Positions 16,601 to 24,324 of a stretch of DNA of 64,000 bases are shown here, in pieces. How positions within the stretch are numbered: position 1 is the stretch's first letter; each line of letters opens with the position of its first letter. The notes under the pieces were generated by a model that was given only the letters and a program-made list of their open reading frames with translations, was not told where the DNA came from and did not search any database. This DNA comes from DAOTWA01 sp963702935 (GTDB lineage Bacteria; Chloroflexota; Anaerolineae; Anaerolineales; Anaerolineaceae), in assembly GCA_963702935.1 (NCBI GenBank), contig OY969772.1, positions 4,278,001 through 4,342,000 of the forward strand, in the 5' to 3' direction. Both the position numbers and the translations under genes were made by a program.

Positions 16601-16808
16601 CGGCAAGATCACGAGCTGCGCAGTGGACAGCGAGGGCTTCCTGACCGGCCAGGCTTACCTGGAATTGAAATCGGCGGTAGAAGGCACCCCCCTGGTCGTC
16701 TACCAGGGCTCGCCGCAAAGCGTCGGAAAGATACCGGCCGAGCTAAACAATGGCGACCGGGTCGTCCTTCCCACTCCGGCGGTAGTTCTGAGCCGGTTCC
16801 CCAAATGA
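13683..16808 (+). CDS. Fused serine hydroxymethyltransferase and aminomethyltransferase (GlyA-GcvT)
   Basis: ATG 13683 has AAGGAG seven bases upstream; the in-frame TTG at 13677 is too close. The 1041-residue protein has two enzymes. Residues (from the TTG) about 1-450 are SHMT, with the PLP lysine K267 in TFTTHKTLCGPRGA and EGYPDENTRW near the N-terminus; it interconverts serine and glycine with tetrahydrofolate. Residues about 640-1043 are GcvT (glycine-cleavage T protein), with TPLHETHCQMGAKMVPFAGW, DVSHMG, the catalytic aspartate region NVIDDTLVYH, and SRTGYTGERMAFELF. A 150-residue linker (480-635) partly resembles the GcvT C-terminal barrel. Linking the enzymes should channel methylene-tetrahydrofolate. 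GcvH, GcvP and Lpd genes are not in the window. The upstream leader RNA may regulate it. Confidence 0.93.
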   Translation: MTDFLFHDKLANLDPDVYQLIQLESERQNQKLILIPSESTAPIAVREALGSVFQNVYAEGYPDENTRWMSEEEILDYPARLAYYRRYADPRYYKGVEYADVVESLARRRCAEAFAANGLSADAIYSNVQPLSGAPANNAVYTALINPGDTILGMNLLHGGHLSHGSSVNRSGKWFNALHYAVDPITEQIDYDAVEALAREHKPKMIIAGYSSYPWVPDWARFRAIANSVGAYLMADISHIAGMVAAGVVPSPLGHAHVITFTTHKTLCGPRGACILTTDAGLSKKLDKAVFPGEQGGPHVHVFAALAITFKLARTEQFKQLQGQIIKNSLALTNRLKERGMRISYGGTNTHMANLDCKTVVGPDGTFLSGDQAARILDVAGIVLNRNTIPGDKTALYSSGIRFGTPWATQRGLKEPEMLKIADIMADLFQATTPYSVETRKGLAQRAKVDFDVLEDAKLRVRALTAAAGVSETTGKHGYPHSFFVDDQPASKEAWVAYDLSGSDIRHFVNYAFSSDASALKPGQSQPTCLNTPQGEVEGVLTCADATHFTLSVPAGRSGLAATWLRDLSDGYIGFDDDPQRKLPGPVLVLESQAKPVTSASGEAAAASKPYYINMPKGGNGEKLPEFTWEDKESAIRCTPLHETHCQMGAKMVPFAGWDMPVWYTSVVEEHLATRQAAGLYDVSHMGVYQAEGADASVFLDCVCSNDIASLAVGESCYTHFLDPDANVIDDTLVYHRAAGKYLVVVNASNDDKDWAWLNAVLSGSVLIDRERPWVRAFGRNVTLRNLRDRKEGADMRVDIALQGPRSRDILLALGVDARARKQIMSFKRTELCEAVVGGFDLVVSRTGYTGERMAFELFVHPDKAVALWNALLEVGKPLGLLPCGLGARDSTRTEAGLPLYGHEMGGDFGLGVAEAGFGSYVKTYKPWFIGRSAYLQREMGRQGVVARFRFMEKGVRMAHHGDPVMDKKGRVIGKITSCAVDSEGFLTGQAYLELKSAVEGTPLVVYQGSPQSVGKIPAELNNGDRVVLPTPAVVLSRFPK

Positions 16809-16817
16809 ATGAATTCC

Positions 16818-16857
16818 AAAACTATGCGGGCTTCTCAATGGCCCGCATAGTTTTTCC
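16818..16857 (+). terminator. Rho-independent terminator after glyA-gcvT
   Basis: AACTATGCGGGC (16820-16831) pairs perfectly with GCCCGCATAGTT (16841-16852) around a nine-base loop, followed by TTT and CCCC. It closes the glyA-gcvT transcription unit before the aminotransferase gene. Confidence 0.92.
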
Positions 16858-16974
16858 CCAGGTCAGGAGGTGAAAAATCGGATAGAATAGATTGTTCCCA
16901 ATCATGAGAAAAGTGCTCAACCGTCAGGTTAAAGGCCTGGTTGTGAATTCTCTCGATTTTACAAGGAGATAAGA

Positions 16975-18204
16975 ATGCATACACCATGGGATTTCCGTTA
17001 CGCCCAAAGAACGCAGCGCATGAGCAGCTCCACCATCCGTGAACTGCTCAAATTCACTGAACTCCCGGACGTAATCTCGTTTGCCGGTGGAATGCCCGCA
17101 CCAGAAGTGTTCCCCGTCGAACAATTCCGCGCAGCTTGCAACAAAGTTCTGGATGAGCACGCCGCGACCGCTCTTCAATATGGGGCCACAGAAGGGTATA
17201 CCCCTCTGCGAGATATGATCGCTCACCATTCCGCGCGTTATGGCATATCGGTTTCCATGGAAAATATCATGGTCACTTCCGGATCCCAGCAGGCGCTGGA
17301 TTTGCTTGGGAAGATCTTCATCAATCCCGGAGACCGGGTCCTGGTCGAGTCTCCTACCTATTTGGGAGCCTTGCAAGCCTGGAACGCTTATGGCGTCGAG
17401 TACGTGCCCGTCCATTCGGACGAGAACGGCATGAACACAGATGCGTTGGAAGAAGCTTTGCGCACCGGGCCTAAGTTCATCTACGTGCTCCCAAATTTTC
17501 AGAATCCCACGGGTGTTACCATGTCTCTGGAGCGCCGCATAAAGCTGGTAGAGCTGGCCGACCGCTACGGTGTGCCCATCGTCGAAGACGATCCTTACGG
17601 GCAATTACGCTATGAAGGCGAGCACCTCCCCTCGGTAGCCGTTCTCGACTGCCGGGTCAGGGCCAACCACGACGACACCTATCGGGGAAACGTGATCTAC
17701 TTGAGCACTTTCTCTAAGACCCTGGCCCCCGGCATTCGCCTGGCCTGGGTGGTTGCTCCGCCCGAGGTCATCCGCAAGCTCGTTCAGGCCAAACAGGGAG
17801 CCGACCTGCATACGGCTACGTTCAACCAGATGGTCGCCTTCGAGGTCGCCCGCGACGGCTTCCTCGACCAGCACGTGCGCCACATTCGCGCCGTCTACAG
17901 CGAGCGCCGGGACGTGATGCTGGATGCCCTGGAAGAGCACATGCCTTCGGGCGTAAGGTGGACGCACCCGCAGGGGGGCCTGTTCCTGTGGGCGACCTTG
18001 CCCGAAGGGATGGATGCGGCGGAAATGCTCAAATTGGCCATAGAAAAAAAGGTGGCTTTCGTGCCGGGCACATCCTTCTTCCCCACCGGCGGTGGTTGCA
18101 ACACGATGCGCTTGAATTTTTCGAACGCCAACCCCGAAATGATCAACGAGGGCATTGGGCGCCTGGGAATCGTGCTGCGCACCACCCTCCAGGCGTCTGG
18201 ATAA
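16975..18204 (+). CDS. PLP-dependent class I aminotransferase (LysN/AadAT-like)
   Basis: This 409-residue fold-type I aminotransferase is of the 2-aminoadipate/aromatic and branched-chain aminotransferase group. Visible are VISFAGGMPAPEVFP near the N-terminus, GATEGYTPLRD, the PLP-ring Tyr in ESPTYLGAL, Asn174 in LPNFQNPTG, Asp205 in VEDDPYGQLRY, the Schiff-base lysine K248 in STFSKTLAPGIRLAW, and a C-terminal substrate arginine near NTMRLNFSN. ATG 16975 has AAGGAGAT upstream. The likely roles are lysine biosynthesis via aminoadipate, or transamination of several amino acids. A terminator upstream shows it is not cotranscribed with glyA-gcvT. Confidence 0.88.
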   Translation: MHTPWDFRYAQRTQRMSSSTIRELLKFTELPDVISFAGGMPAPEVFPVEQFRAACNKVLDEHAATALQYGATEGYTPLRDMIAHHSARYGISVSMENIMVTSGSQQALDLLGKIFINPGDRVLVESPTYLGALQAWNAYGVEYVPVHSDENGMNTDALEEALRTGPKFIYVLPNFQNPTGVTMSLERRIKLVELADRYGVPIVEDDPYGQLRYEGEHLPSVAVLDCRVRANHDDTYRGNVIYLSTFSKTLAPGIRLAWVVAPPEVIRKLVQAKQGADLHTATFNQMVAFEVARDGFLDQHVRHIRAVYSERRDVMLDALEEHMPSGVRWTHPQGGLFLWATLPEGMDAAEMLKLAIEKKVAFVPGTSFFPTGGGCNTMRLNFSNANPEMINEGIGRLGIVLRTTLQASG

Positions 18205-18211
18205 ACGCCTC

Positions 18212-19984
18212 TTACGAGATCCCGTTTTTCCGGGGAGTAGACAAGGGCGGCTTCGAGCCTTCCCATAGCTTGAAATCGTGCAGGATCGAGCCACCCACGA
18301 ACTCCCGCAGGAGAGAATTATCCGGAATAAGATCCAGGTCGATCGGCAAGAACCATTCCAGGAAGGTCAGCAAGCGTTTGGCCTCGATATATTCGATCGT
18401 TCCGAAGGGCACCTGGCGCAGGAGCGACTCCACTTCCGGCTTGAGCGCTGAAAGCTCGTAAACCAGCGCCGAGTTGAAGATCACGTCTGTATTTTCCTGG
18501 TAAGGGAAGATGTGCAGCTTTTCTCCCCGCCGCACGGATTCCCAGCGCTGGATGGTTTGCTGAGCCGTATAGCCCCGCTCGCGCGCGTCTCGCGCGATGC
18601 GCCGCAAGAGACGCGTATCCGTGGTAGAAATGCGGTTGTGCTGGTCCAGGTTGAGCTGGGTAAGGCAAGAGACGTAGATACGGAAGGTCTGCTCGCTCGG
18701 GATGGAGGGCAACAAATTGGGGTTCAAGCCGTGGATGCCCTCTAAGATGATGATCTGGTCCTGCCTGAGCTGGATGACGTCTCCCATCTCGCTCATGCCG
18801 GTCTTGAAATTATATTGGGGGAGCTGGACGCGCTCGCCGACGATCATGCGGCGCAAGTGATCGTTCAGCAGCGGCCGGTTCAAGGCATCCAGAGCCTCGT
18901 AATCGAATTGGCCATCCTCGCCGCGCGGGGTCTTATCCCGGTCCACGAAGTAATTGTCCAGCTCCAGGGCAAAGGGGGACAACCCTTGTGCGATCAACTG
19001 CACCGCCAGGCGCTTCGAAAAAGTGGTCTTCCCTGAGGAGGAAGGGCCGGCGATCAAGATGACGCGCACGTGTTCTCGCAGGTTGGCAATCTGGGTGGCG
19101 ATTTCGGCGATTTGCTGCTCGTGGAGCGCCTCGGCCACCAGGATGATCTCGCGGATGCGGCTGGCCTGGATGGCCTCGTTCAGCGCGCCCACGCTTTCGA
19201 TCCCCAGGCGCTCCAGCCAATCTCCGTATTGGCGAAAGGTGACCAACAGCTTGGGGTAAGCCGGCATGGGCAGCAGGGCCGATGGGCTTTTCCGCCGTGG
19301 ATAGAGCAGGACGAAGCCTTCTCCCAGGGCGCTCAACCCGAACCAGCGCAGGTAGCCGGTGGATGGCACCATGTACCCGTGATGGTAATCGCGGTGCCCC
19401 CCCAGGCGATACAGCACCAGCCAGTCCTTCTGCCGGAATTTCAGCAGCCTGACCTTATCCACTTGCGACTTGCTCTCGAAATAAGCTATCGCTTCGCTCA
19501 AGGGCACCTGTTGGCGCTCGAAAGGCAAATCCTGCGCCACCAGGGCCTGCATGTGCTCTTCCAGCCGCGCCAATTCAGCCACACTCAACGGCGCCCGCCC
19601 TCGGATCTGGCAGTAATAACCGCCTGAAGACACGGAGTGGTCGATGGTCAGGTTCGCGTCTGGGAACAACTCTTCGAAGGCCGCTTCGAGCAAGAAAGTG
19701 ATCGAGCGGCGATAAATCCGCGCGCCATCCGCGTCGGCCATCGTGACCGGGCGGATTTTCAACTCGATCTCAATCGGGTAAGTCAATTCGCGCAATTCCC
19801 CGTTGACCACGGCTCCGACGATGGGCGCCTTCAGCTCGTTTTCCACCCCCTTCAAGAAATCGCCCACCTGCGCCCCCCGCGGCCCGCTGAGGATGCCTCC
19901 ATCCGGCAAGAATATCTCTACGGTCGCGCGCGGCGAGGTCACCTTCATAATCTCATTGAGATCCTCTGTCATAGTTTTTTCCAC
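18212..19984 (-). CDS. TGS/ThrRS-like domain fused to uridine kinase-like nucleoside kinase
   Basis: This 590-residue protein has three parts. Residues about 18-80 form a TGS domain (VEIFLPDGGILSGPRGAQVG). Residues about 90-250 resemble the second additional domain of threonyl/alanyl-tRNA synthetases, with the H-D-Y-H-H-G motif at about 197-203. Residues about 300-500 are a phosphoribulokinase/uridine kinase P-loop domain with GPSSSGKT at 313-320, LELDNYFVDRDKTP and ILEGIHGLNP. It should phosphorylate uridine/cytidine or another nucleoside. The same architecture occurs in clostridia, Thermotoga and Chloroflexota. The role of the TGS half is unknown. It is convergent with the aminotransferase, 7 bases away. 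Confidence 0.88.
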   Translation of the reverse strand: MEKTMTEDLNEIMKVTSPRATVEIFLPDGGILSGPRGAQVGDFLKGVENELKAPIVGAVVNGELRELTYPIEIELKIRPVTMADADGARIYRRSITFLLEAAFEELFPDANLTIDHSVSSGGYYCQIRGRAPLSVAELARLEEHMQALVAQDLPFERQQVPLSEAIAYFESKSQVDKVRLLKFRQKDWLVLYRLGGHRDYHHGYMVPSTGYLRWFGLSALGEGFVLLYPRRKSPSALLPMPAYPKLLVTFRQYGDWLERLGIESVGALNEAIQASRIREIILVAEALHEQQIAEIATQIANLREHVRVILIAGPSSSGKTTFSKRLAVQLIAQGLSPFALELDNYFVDRDKTPRGEDGQFDYEALDALNRPLLNDHLRRMIVGERVQLPQYNFKTGMSEMGDVIQLRQDQIIILEGIHGLNPNLLPSIPSEQTFRIYVSCLTQLNLDQHNRISTTDTRLLRRIARDARERGYTAQQTIQRWESVRRGEKLHIFPYQENTDVIFNSALVYELSALKPEVESLLRQVPFGTIEYIEAKRLLTFLEWFLPIDLDLIPDNSLLREFVGGSILHDFKLWEGSKPPLSTPRKNGIS

Positions 19985-20096
19985 AGCTTTCCCATTTCTT
20001 TTAAGGGGAATAATTGTATCACTGATCCCCCCACTCCATTTATACCAGTTTTAAAGGCCAATTCACTTACAGGCTCTTTACACTTTTTAATTCGTG

Positions 20097-20102
20097 TATA
20101 AT
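20097..20102 (+). promoter_or_regulatory. TATAAT -10 element for the lipoate-enzyme gene
   Basis: A perfect TATAAT lies 20 bases upstream of ATG 20122. The best -35 match (TTTACA at 20077-20082) has only a 14-base spacer, so the -35 assignment is doubtful. The leader would be very short and no Shine-Dalgarno sequence is seen, so translation may be nearly leaderless. Confidence 0.4.
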
Positions 20103-20121
20103 CCCCTGTTGGACATTGGAT

Positions 20122-20952
20122 ATGGATTACGAACCCGCAACCTGGCGATTGATCGTTTCTCCGGCGGCGCCCGGAGCCTGGAACATGGCCGTTGACGAGG
20201 CCATCCTGGAAGCGGTTGGCCGGGAAGAAGCCTTGCCGACCCTGCGCCTGTATCGTTGGGAGCCTGCCTGCCTGTCTCTTGGCTATGCGCAAGGCGTTGG
20301 CGATGTCGACGAAGAACACCTGGCCCGCCTGGCCTGGCATCTGGTGCGCCGCCCCACCGGGGGGCGCGCTATCCTGCACGCAGACGAGCTGACCTACGCC
20401 GTCATGGCGCCCCTTTCGGAGCCTCGCGTTCACGGGAACGTCCTGGAGAGTTACCGCCGCCTGGCCGAAGCCCTCCTGAAATCTCTACAGCTTCTGGGTC
20501 TCGACGCTCGCGCCGACGGCCAATACCCTCTCCCGGCAAACAGCAGCCCGAAAGGCGCGGTTTGCTTCGAGGTGCCCTCTAATTACGAGATTACCGCGGG
20601 TGGGAAAAAACTGATCGGCAGCGCCCAGGCCCGCCGCAAAGAAGGGGTTTTACAGCACGGCTCGCTCCCGTTGACGGGAGACCTCAGCCGCATCGTTCAG
20701 GCGTTGATTTTCGCCGATCCTGCTGCCCGCGCGGAAGCCGCGGCGCGCTTGCTGGATCGGGCCACGACCGTCGAGGCGGCTTCAGGCAAGCTGATCTCCT
20801 GGGGAACCGCGGCGCAAGCTCTCATCGATGGATTCGGGCAAACCTTGCGCCTGGAGCTGCGCCGGGAAGAGCTGACTTCGCGCGAGTGCAGCCGCGCCGC
20901 AGAGCTGGTTGAGACGAAATACGATCACCCCTCCTGGACGCGCCGGATCTAA
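20122..20952 (+). CDS. Lipoate/octanoate protein ligase family (LipM-like octanoyltransferase)
   Basis: ATG 20122 is preferred over TTG 20116 although neither has a clear ribosome site. This BPL/LplA/LipB-fold protein of 276 residues transfers octanoate or lipoate to lysines of E2 or GcvH proteins. Visible are NMAVDEAILE, LSLGYAQ, RRPTGGRAILHADELTYAV, KGAVCFEVPSNYEIT with the catalytic-type cysteine of LipM, and GGKKLIGSAQARRKEGVLQHGS with the conserved lysine. The CFE(A/V)PS motif favours LipM over LplA, which lacks that cysteine. It may lipoylate GcvH of the glycine-cleavage system whose T component is encoded in this window. Confidence 0.85.
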   Translation: MDYEPATWRLIVSPAAPGAWNMAVDEAILEAVGREEALPTLRLYRWEPACLSLGYAQGVGDVDEEHLARLAWHLVRRPTGGRAILHADELTYAVMAPLSEPRVHGNVLESYRRLAEALLKSLQLLGLDARADGQYPLPANSSPKGAVCFEVPSNYEITAGGKKLIGSAQARRKEGVLQHGSLPLTGDLSRIVQALIFADPAARAEAAARLLDRATTVEAASGKLISWGTAAQALIDGFGQTLRLELRREELTSRECSRAAELVETKYDHPSWTRRI

Positions 20953-21051
20953 CCGGCTTTCTTTCTTTGCCTGTTGGCGAAGTTCATGTACAATCGTGGT
21001 AAGAGGGTACATCACGGTTCGGAGTCTGTGTTTTTGAGAACAGGTGCAATT

Positions 21052-22109
21052 ATGCCAACCCAGGCAGCCAGAAGTCGAACATTGCTCATTCTCCTGATAT
21101 TGGTCCTCCTGGTGACTGCCTGCGAAACGGTTGACACCCCCACGCCGACCCTTTCTCCGCAGCCAACGGAAAGCCTCCAGGGCACACCCACGCCGACCAG
21201 CCTCCCCACTTTTAACCCCCGAGCCGCTCGGCAGCCCCTCGAAACCCGGTGGTCATGGGCGTCGCCCTCCCTCAATCCAGCCCGGACATCCTCGCGGCAG
21301 CCGATGAAATCTCCAAACAGCTCACCCAGCAAAGCGGATACCAGGTGACTACCGAGATTACCGATACCTACGACTTGCTGCTGACGGAAATGAAATTGGG
21401 GCACGTGCAGATCGCCTGGCTGCCTCCCTTTACCTACATGATCGCCCGGGACAAGAATTACGCCGACGTTAGCCTGATGACCGATCACTTTGGGGTCTAT
21501 TCGTACGGTATCCAGTTCCTGGCCAACGTCGATAGCAATTTCACGTCCTATTTTGACCCCAACCAGAACAGCGATACGGCCCCCTCCGAGAATGCCCTCG
21601 CCCAATTTGGCGGCAAACGCCCTTGCTGGGTAGACCTGCAATCTGCGTCGGGTTACGTGGTCGCCAAGGGCCTGCTGGACGAAGCCAACGTCAACACCCT
21701 GGACGGCGTCATCACCCAAAGCCACAGCGCTCTGATTCGAGCCTTGTACATCAACGGCATCTGCGATTTTGGCGTCACTTTCGCCATCTCAGGCGACCCG
21801 CGCACGGCCAAATCGATCCTCACCGAGCTTCCCGACGTGATGGAAAAAGTCGTCGTCATCTGGCGCAGCGACGCCATTATTCCCAATCTGAACGTCTCCT
21901 TTTCACGCTATATTCCCGGGGACATCCGCCAGCAAGTGACCCAGGCTTTGCTGGATTACTCAAAAACAGAAGAAGGGAAAGCCGCCCTCACCGCCTTTAA
22001 CCAATATGATATAACCGCGCTGAAGGCTGTGGACGACAGTTATTACGATAGCCTGCGCACCGTGCAGGTCGATTCGCAGGTCAAGCTGAGCACTTTACTG
22101 GGCAAATGA
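21052..22109 (+). CDS. PhnD-like substrate-binding lipoprotein, frameshifted
   Basis: ATG 21052 begins a lipoprotein signal: MPTQAARSRT, a leucine-rich core and the lipobox VTAC, then a threonine/proline-rich tether (TPTPTLSPQPT). At the C5 run 21216-21220 one base is missing or two are extra; the next frame continues PSRSAAPRNPVVMGVALPQSS and a full PhnD-type binding fold (ITDTYDLLLTEMKLGHVQIAWLPPF, then WVDLQSASGYVVAKGL, ICDFGVTFAI and VVIWRSDAIIPNLNVSFSR). The product is about 352 residues and is anchored outside the membrane. It should bind phosphonate, phosphite or another oxyanion for the ABC importer downstream. It is divergent in sequence from the second PhnD at 22265. Confidence 0.83.
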
Positions 22110-22147
22110 CCTGGCGTCGATCTTAACAAAAATTTAAGGGTTTTAAC

Positions 22148-22176
22148 TTGCGATAAACTCAGAATCGAGTTATTAT
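22148..22176 (+). promoter_or_regulatory. Sigma-70-type promoter for the second PhnD gene
   Basis: TTGCGA at 22148-22153, a 17-base spacer and TATTAT at 22171-22176 give a good promoter. The transcript would start near 22183, about 80 bases before ATG 22265. The transporter unit is thus separately expressed from the first PhnD gene. No Pho-box pattern is obvious by eye. Confidence 0.6.
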
Positions 22177-22264
22177 CAAGAGCGCCAGAGGGTAGATATT
22201 TACAGCTTACAGTATCCCCCTCACCCATATTTTCAAGAGCACCAAATTAAAAAAGGAGAAGAAG

Positions 22265-23422
22265 ATGAAAAGAGCTCGTGTACTGTACATGGCTTTTGCC
22301 ATCCTGGTAGTATTCGCTTTCACGCTGACATCCTGCGCTCCCGCGGCAACCCCCACGGCTGCCCCCACAGAGGTCCAGGTTCAGCCAACTCAGCCGGTAG
22401 TTGCTGCCCCCACTGAAATGCCCACGGCTGCGCCAACTGCAGCCCCCACCGAAGCGCCCACGGCTGCTCCTACTGCTGCGCCGACGATCCCGCCGGCCGC
22501 CTGCGCGCCGATTGCTAATCCTCCGACGGTCAGCGCCGGGGGCTTGGGAGCTTCGGATAATCCTATCACGATCGCCTTCGTTCCTTCCGGCGACTCTGGC
22601 CAAATCGCTAAGGCCAGCACCGCCATCGCCGACTGCTTGAACAAGATGACCGGGTTGACCTTCAAGATCGAGACCGGAACCAGCTATGCCGCCGCCATCG
22701 AAGCCATGGGCGCCGGGAAAGCCCAGGTCGGTTTCCTCAACACTTTCTCGATTCTGGCCGCCCAGCAGAAGTACGGCATCGTTCCTGCCCTGATCAACCT
22801 GCGCAATTACTCCTCGAATGATCTGGATCCCGATAAAGCCTTAGCCGGCCAACTGGAACCTTTCTATAAGGGCCAGTTCATCGCCAACGTAGCTTCCGGG
22901 ATCACGTCCTTCGCCGACTTGAAGGGCAAGACCTTCTGCTACGTCGATCCGCTCTCTACTTCGGGCTACATCGTCCCACAAATCGTGCTCAAGGCCAATG
23001 GAATTAACCCCGATACCGACTTCAAGGCCACCGAGAACGCCGGCTCCCACAACAACGTAGCCATCGCCGTTTACAAGGGCGACTGCGACGCGGGTGTGAC
23101 TTACATCAACGTGCTGACGGACGCGACCGCCAACCTGGCCGCCACCTATCCCGACATTGCCGACAAGGTCAAGGTCTTCGCCGATACCGACCGTATTCCC
23201 AACGACGGTGTCCAGTACATCAAGACCCTGGATCCCGCCCTCCAGGCTGCTATCACGGATGCCCTGATGTCGATGTCTGAGGATCCGGGCGGTAAAGCCG
23301 TTCTGGCTAGCCTGTACACCATCAATGCTTTCCAGAAGATCAACTCTACCTTCACGCTCTACTCTGACTTCGCAGCCGTTCTGCAAAAGGCCGGCGTCGA
23401 TCCCGCTTCCCTGGTTAAATAA
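22265..23422 (+). CDS. phnD: PhnD-family phosphate/phosphonate-type substrate-binding lipoprotein
   Basis: ATG 22265 follows AAAAGGAGAAG. This 385-residue protein has a lipoprotein signal with lipobox LTSC at about 20-23. A low-complexity tether (about 27-78) is made of repeated PTAA and PTEA units. The binding fold starts at NPITIAFVPSGDSGQIAKA and contains GTSYAAAIEAMGAGKAQVGF, then LKGKTFCYVDPLSTSGYIVP, ENAGSHNNVAIAVYKGDCDAGV and DRIPNDGVQYIKTLDP, the standard PhnD signature blocks. It would deliver its ligand to the PhnC-PhnE importer. A strong terminator follows the gene, which should make this protein more abundant than the transporter. Confidence 0.93.
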   Translation: MKRARVLYMAFAILVVFAFTLTSCAPAATPTAAPTEVQVQPTQPVVAAPTEMPTAAPTAAPTEAPTAAPTAAPTIPPAACAPIANPPTVSAGGLGASDNPITIAFVPSGDSGQIAKASTAIADCLNKMTGLTFKIETGTSYAAAIEAMGAGKAQVGFLNTFSILAAQQKYGIVPALINLRNYSSNDLDPDKALAGQLEPFYKGQFIANVASGITSFADLKGKTFCYVDPLSTSGYIVPQIVLKANGINPDTDFKATENAGSHNNVAIAVYKGDCDAGVTYINVLTDATANLAATYPDIADKVKVFADTDRIPNDGVQYIKTLDPALQAAITDALMSMSEDPGGKAVLASLYTINAFQKINSTFTLYSDFAAVLQKAGVDPASLVK

Positions 23423-23432
23423 TAACCTTTCT

Positions 23433-23469
23433 AGCCTGGCAGGTCATACGACCTGCCAGGCTTTTCTTT
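23433..23469 (+). terminator. Intra-operon terminator/attenuator between phnD and phnC
   Basis: AGCCTGGCAGGTC (23433-23445) and GACCTGCCAGGCT (23450-23462) form a perfect 13-bp stem with an ATAC loop, followed by TTTCTTT. Only 35 bases separate it from phnC, and no good promoter is seen there, so partial read-through is likely. Confidence 0.92.
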
Positions 23470-23503
23470 CAGATCTTCGTGATCGAATCACCCTTATACC
23501 ATC

Positions 23504-24262
23504 ATGCTAAGAGTTGAAAATTTAACGAAAATTTACCCGAACAGAACCCAGGCGCTAAAAAACGTCAGCTTCGAAGTAGAGGATGGTGAATTTTTAGCAG
23601 TCATCGGGTTGAGCGGATCGGGAAAATCTACTTTGTTGCGTTGCATCAACCGCTTGATCGAGCCCACCTCAGGCAAGATCTATTGGAACGACCAGGACGT
23701 CACCGCGGCTTCGAGCGCAGATATGCGTAAGATCCGCCGGCAAATCGGCATGGTCTTTCAGCAGTTCAACCTGGTGAGGCGCTCGTCTGTCTATACCAAC
23801 GTACTGACGGGCCGGTTGGGGTACGTAAACACTTTTTCAAGCTCCTTGCACTTATTTTCTTCCGAAGACCGCCGCCGGGCGCTGGCCAGCCTCGAGCAGG
23901 TTGGCCTGGCAGACAAAGCCCACGTACGCGCCAATTCGCTCTCAGGCGGCCAGCAACAACGGGTTGGCATCGCCCGCGCCTTGATGCAGGAGCCCAAGCT
24001 GATCCTGGCCGACGAGCCGGTGGCCTCGCTGGACCCCGTCCTGGCGCACTCAATTCTGAAGTATCTCGAACAGCTCAATAAAGAGCGTGGAATCACCGTG
24101 TTGTGCAGCCTGCACTTCTTGGACCTGGTGCACCGTTACGCCACGCGCGCCATCGCGCTCAAAGACGGCGAGCTCGTCTTTCAGGGACTGCCTCAGCAGA
24201 TCGACGACGCTCAATTCAAGACGATTTACGGACAGGAAGCCGAGCGCATCTCGATTATCTGA
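23504..24262 (+). CDS. phnC: Phosphonate-type ABC transporter ATPase
   Basis: This 252-residue ABC ATPase shows Walker A GLSGSGKS, Q-loop MVFQQFNLV, signature LSGGQQQRVGIARAL, Walker B LILADEP, D-loop ASLDP and H-loop SLHFLDLV. The order and the long Q-loop insert (FSSSLHLFSSEDRRRALA) are typical of PhnC. It powers import through the double PhnE encoded downstream. The start ATG 23504 has no strong Shine-Dalgarno sequence, which suits read-through from the attenuator upstream. Confidence 0.95.
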   Translation: MLRVENLTKIYPNRTQALKNVSFEVEDGEFLAVIGLSGSGKSTLLRCINRLIEPTSGKIYWNDQDVTAASSADMRKIRRQIGMVFQQFNLVRRSSVYTNVLTGRLGYVNTFSSSLHLFSSEDRRRALASLEQVGLADKAHVRANSLSGGQQQRVGIARALMQEPKLILADEPVASLDPVLAHSILKYLEQLNKERGITVLCSLHFLDLVHRYATRAIALKDGELVFQGLPQQIDDAQFKTIYGQEAERISII

Positions 24263-24324
24263 GATCACCCCTGGTCGGTTAATCCGTTTCGTTCAAGGAA
24301 TTGCTCAACCACTGAAAAAAATTC

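Noticed and set aside
20116..20121. TTG 20116 as start of the LipM-like gene
   Set aside because: ATG 20122 is two codons on and fits the family start better; neither has a ribosome site.
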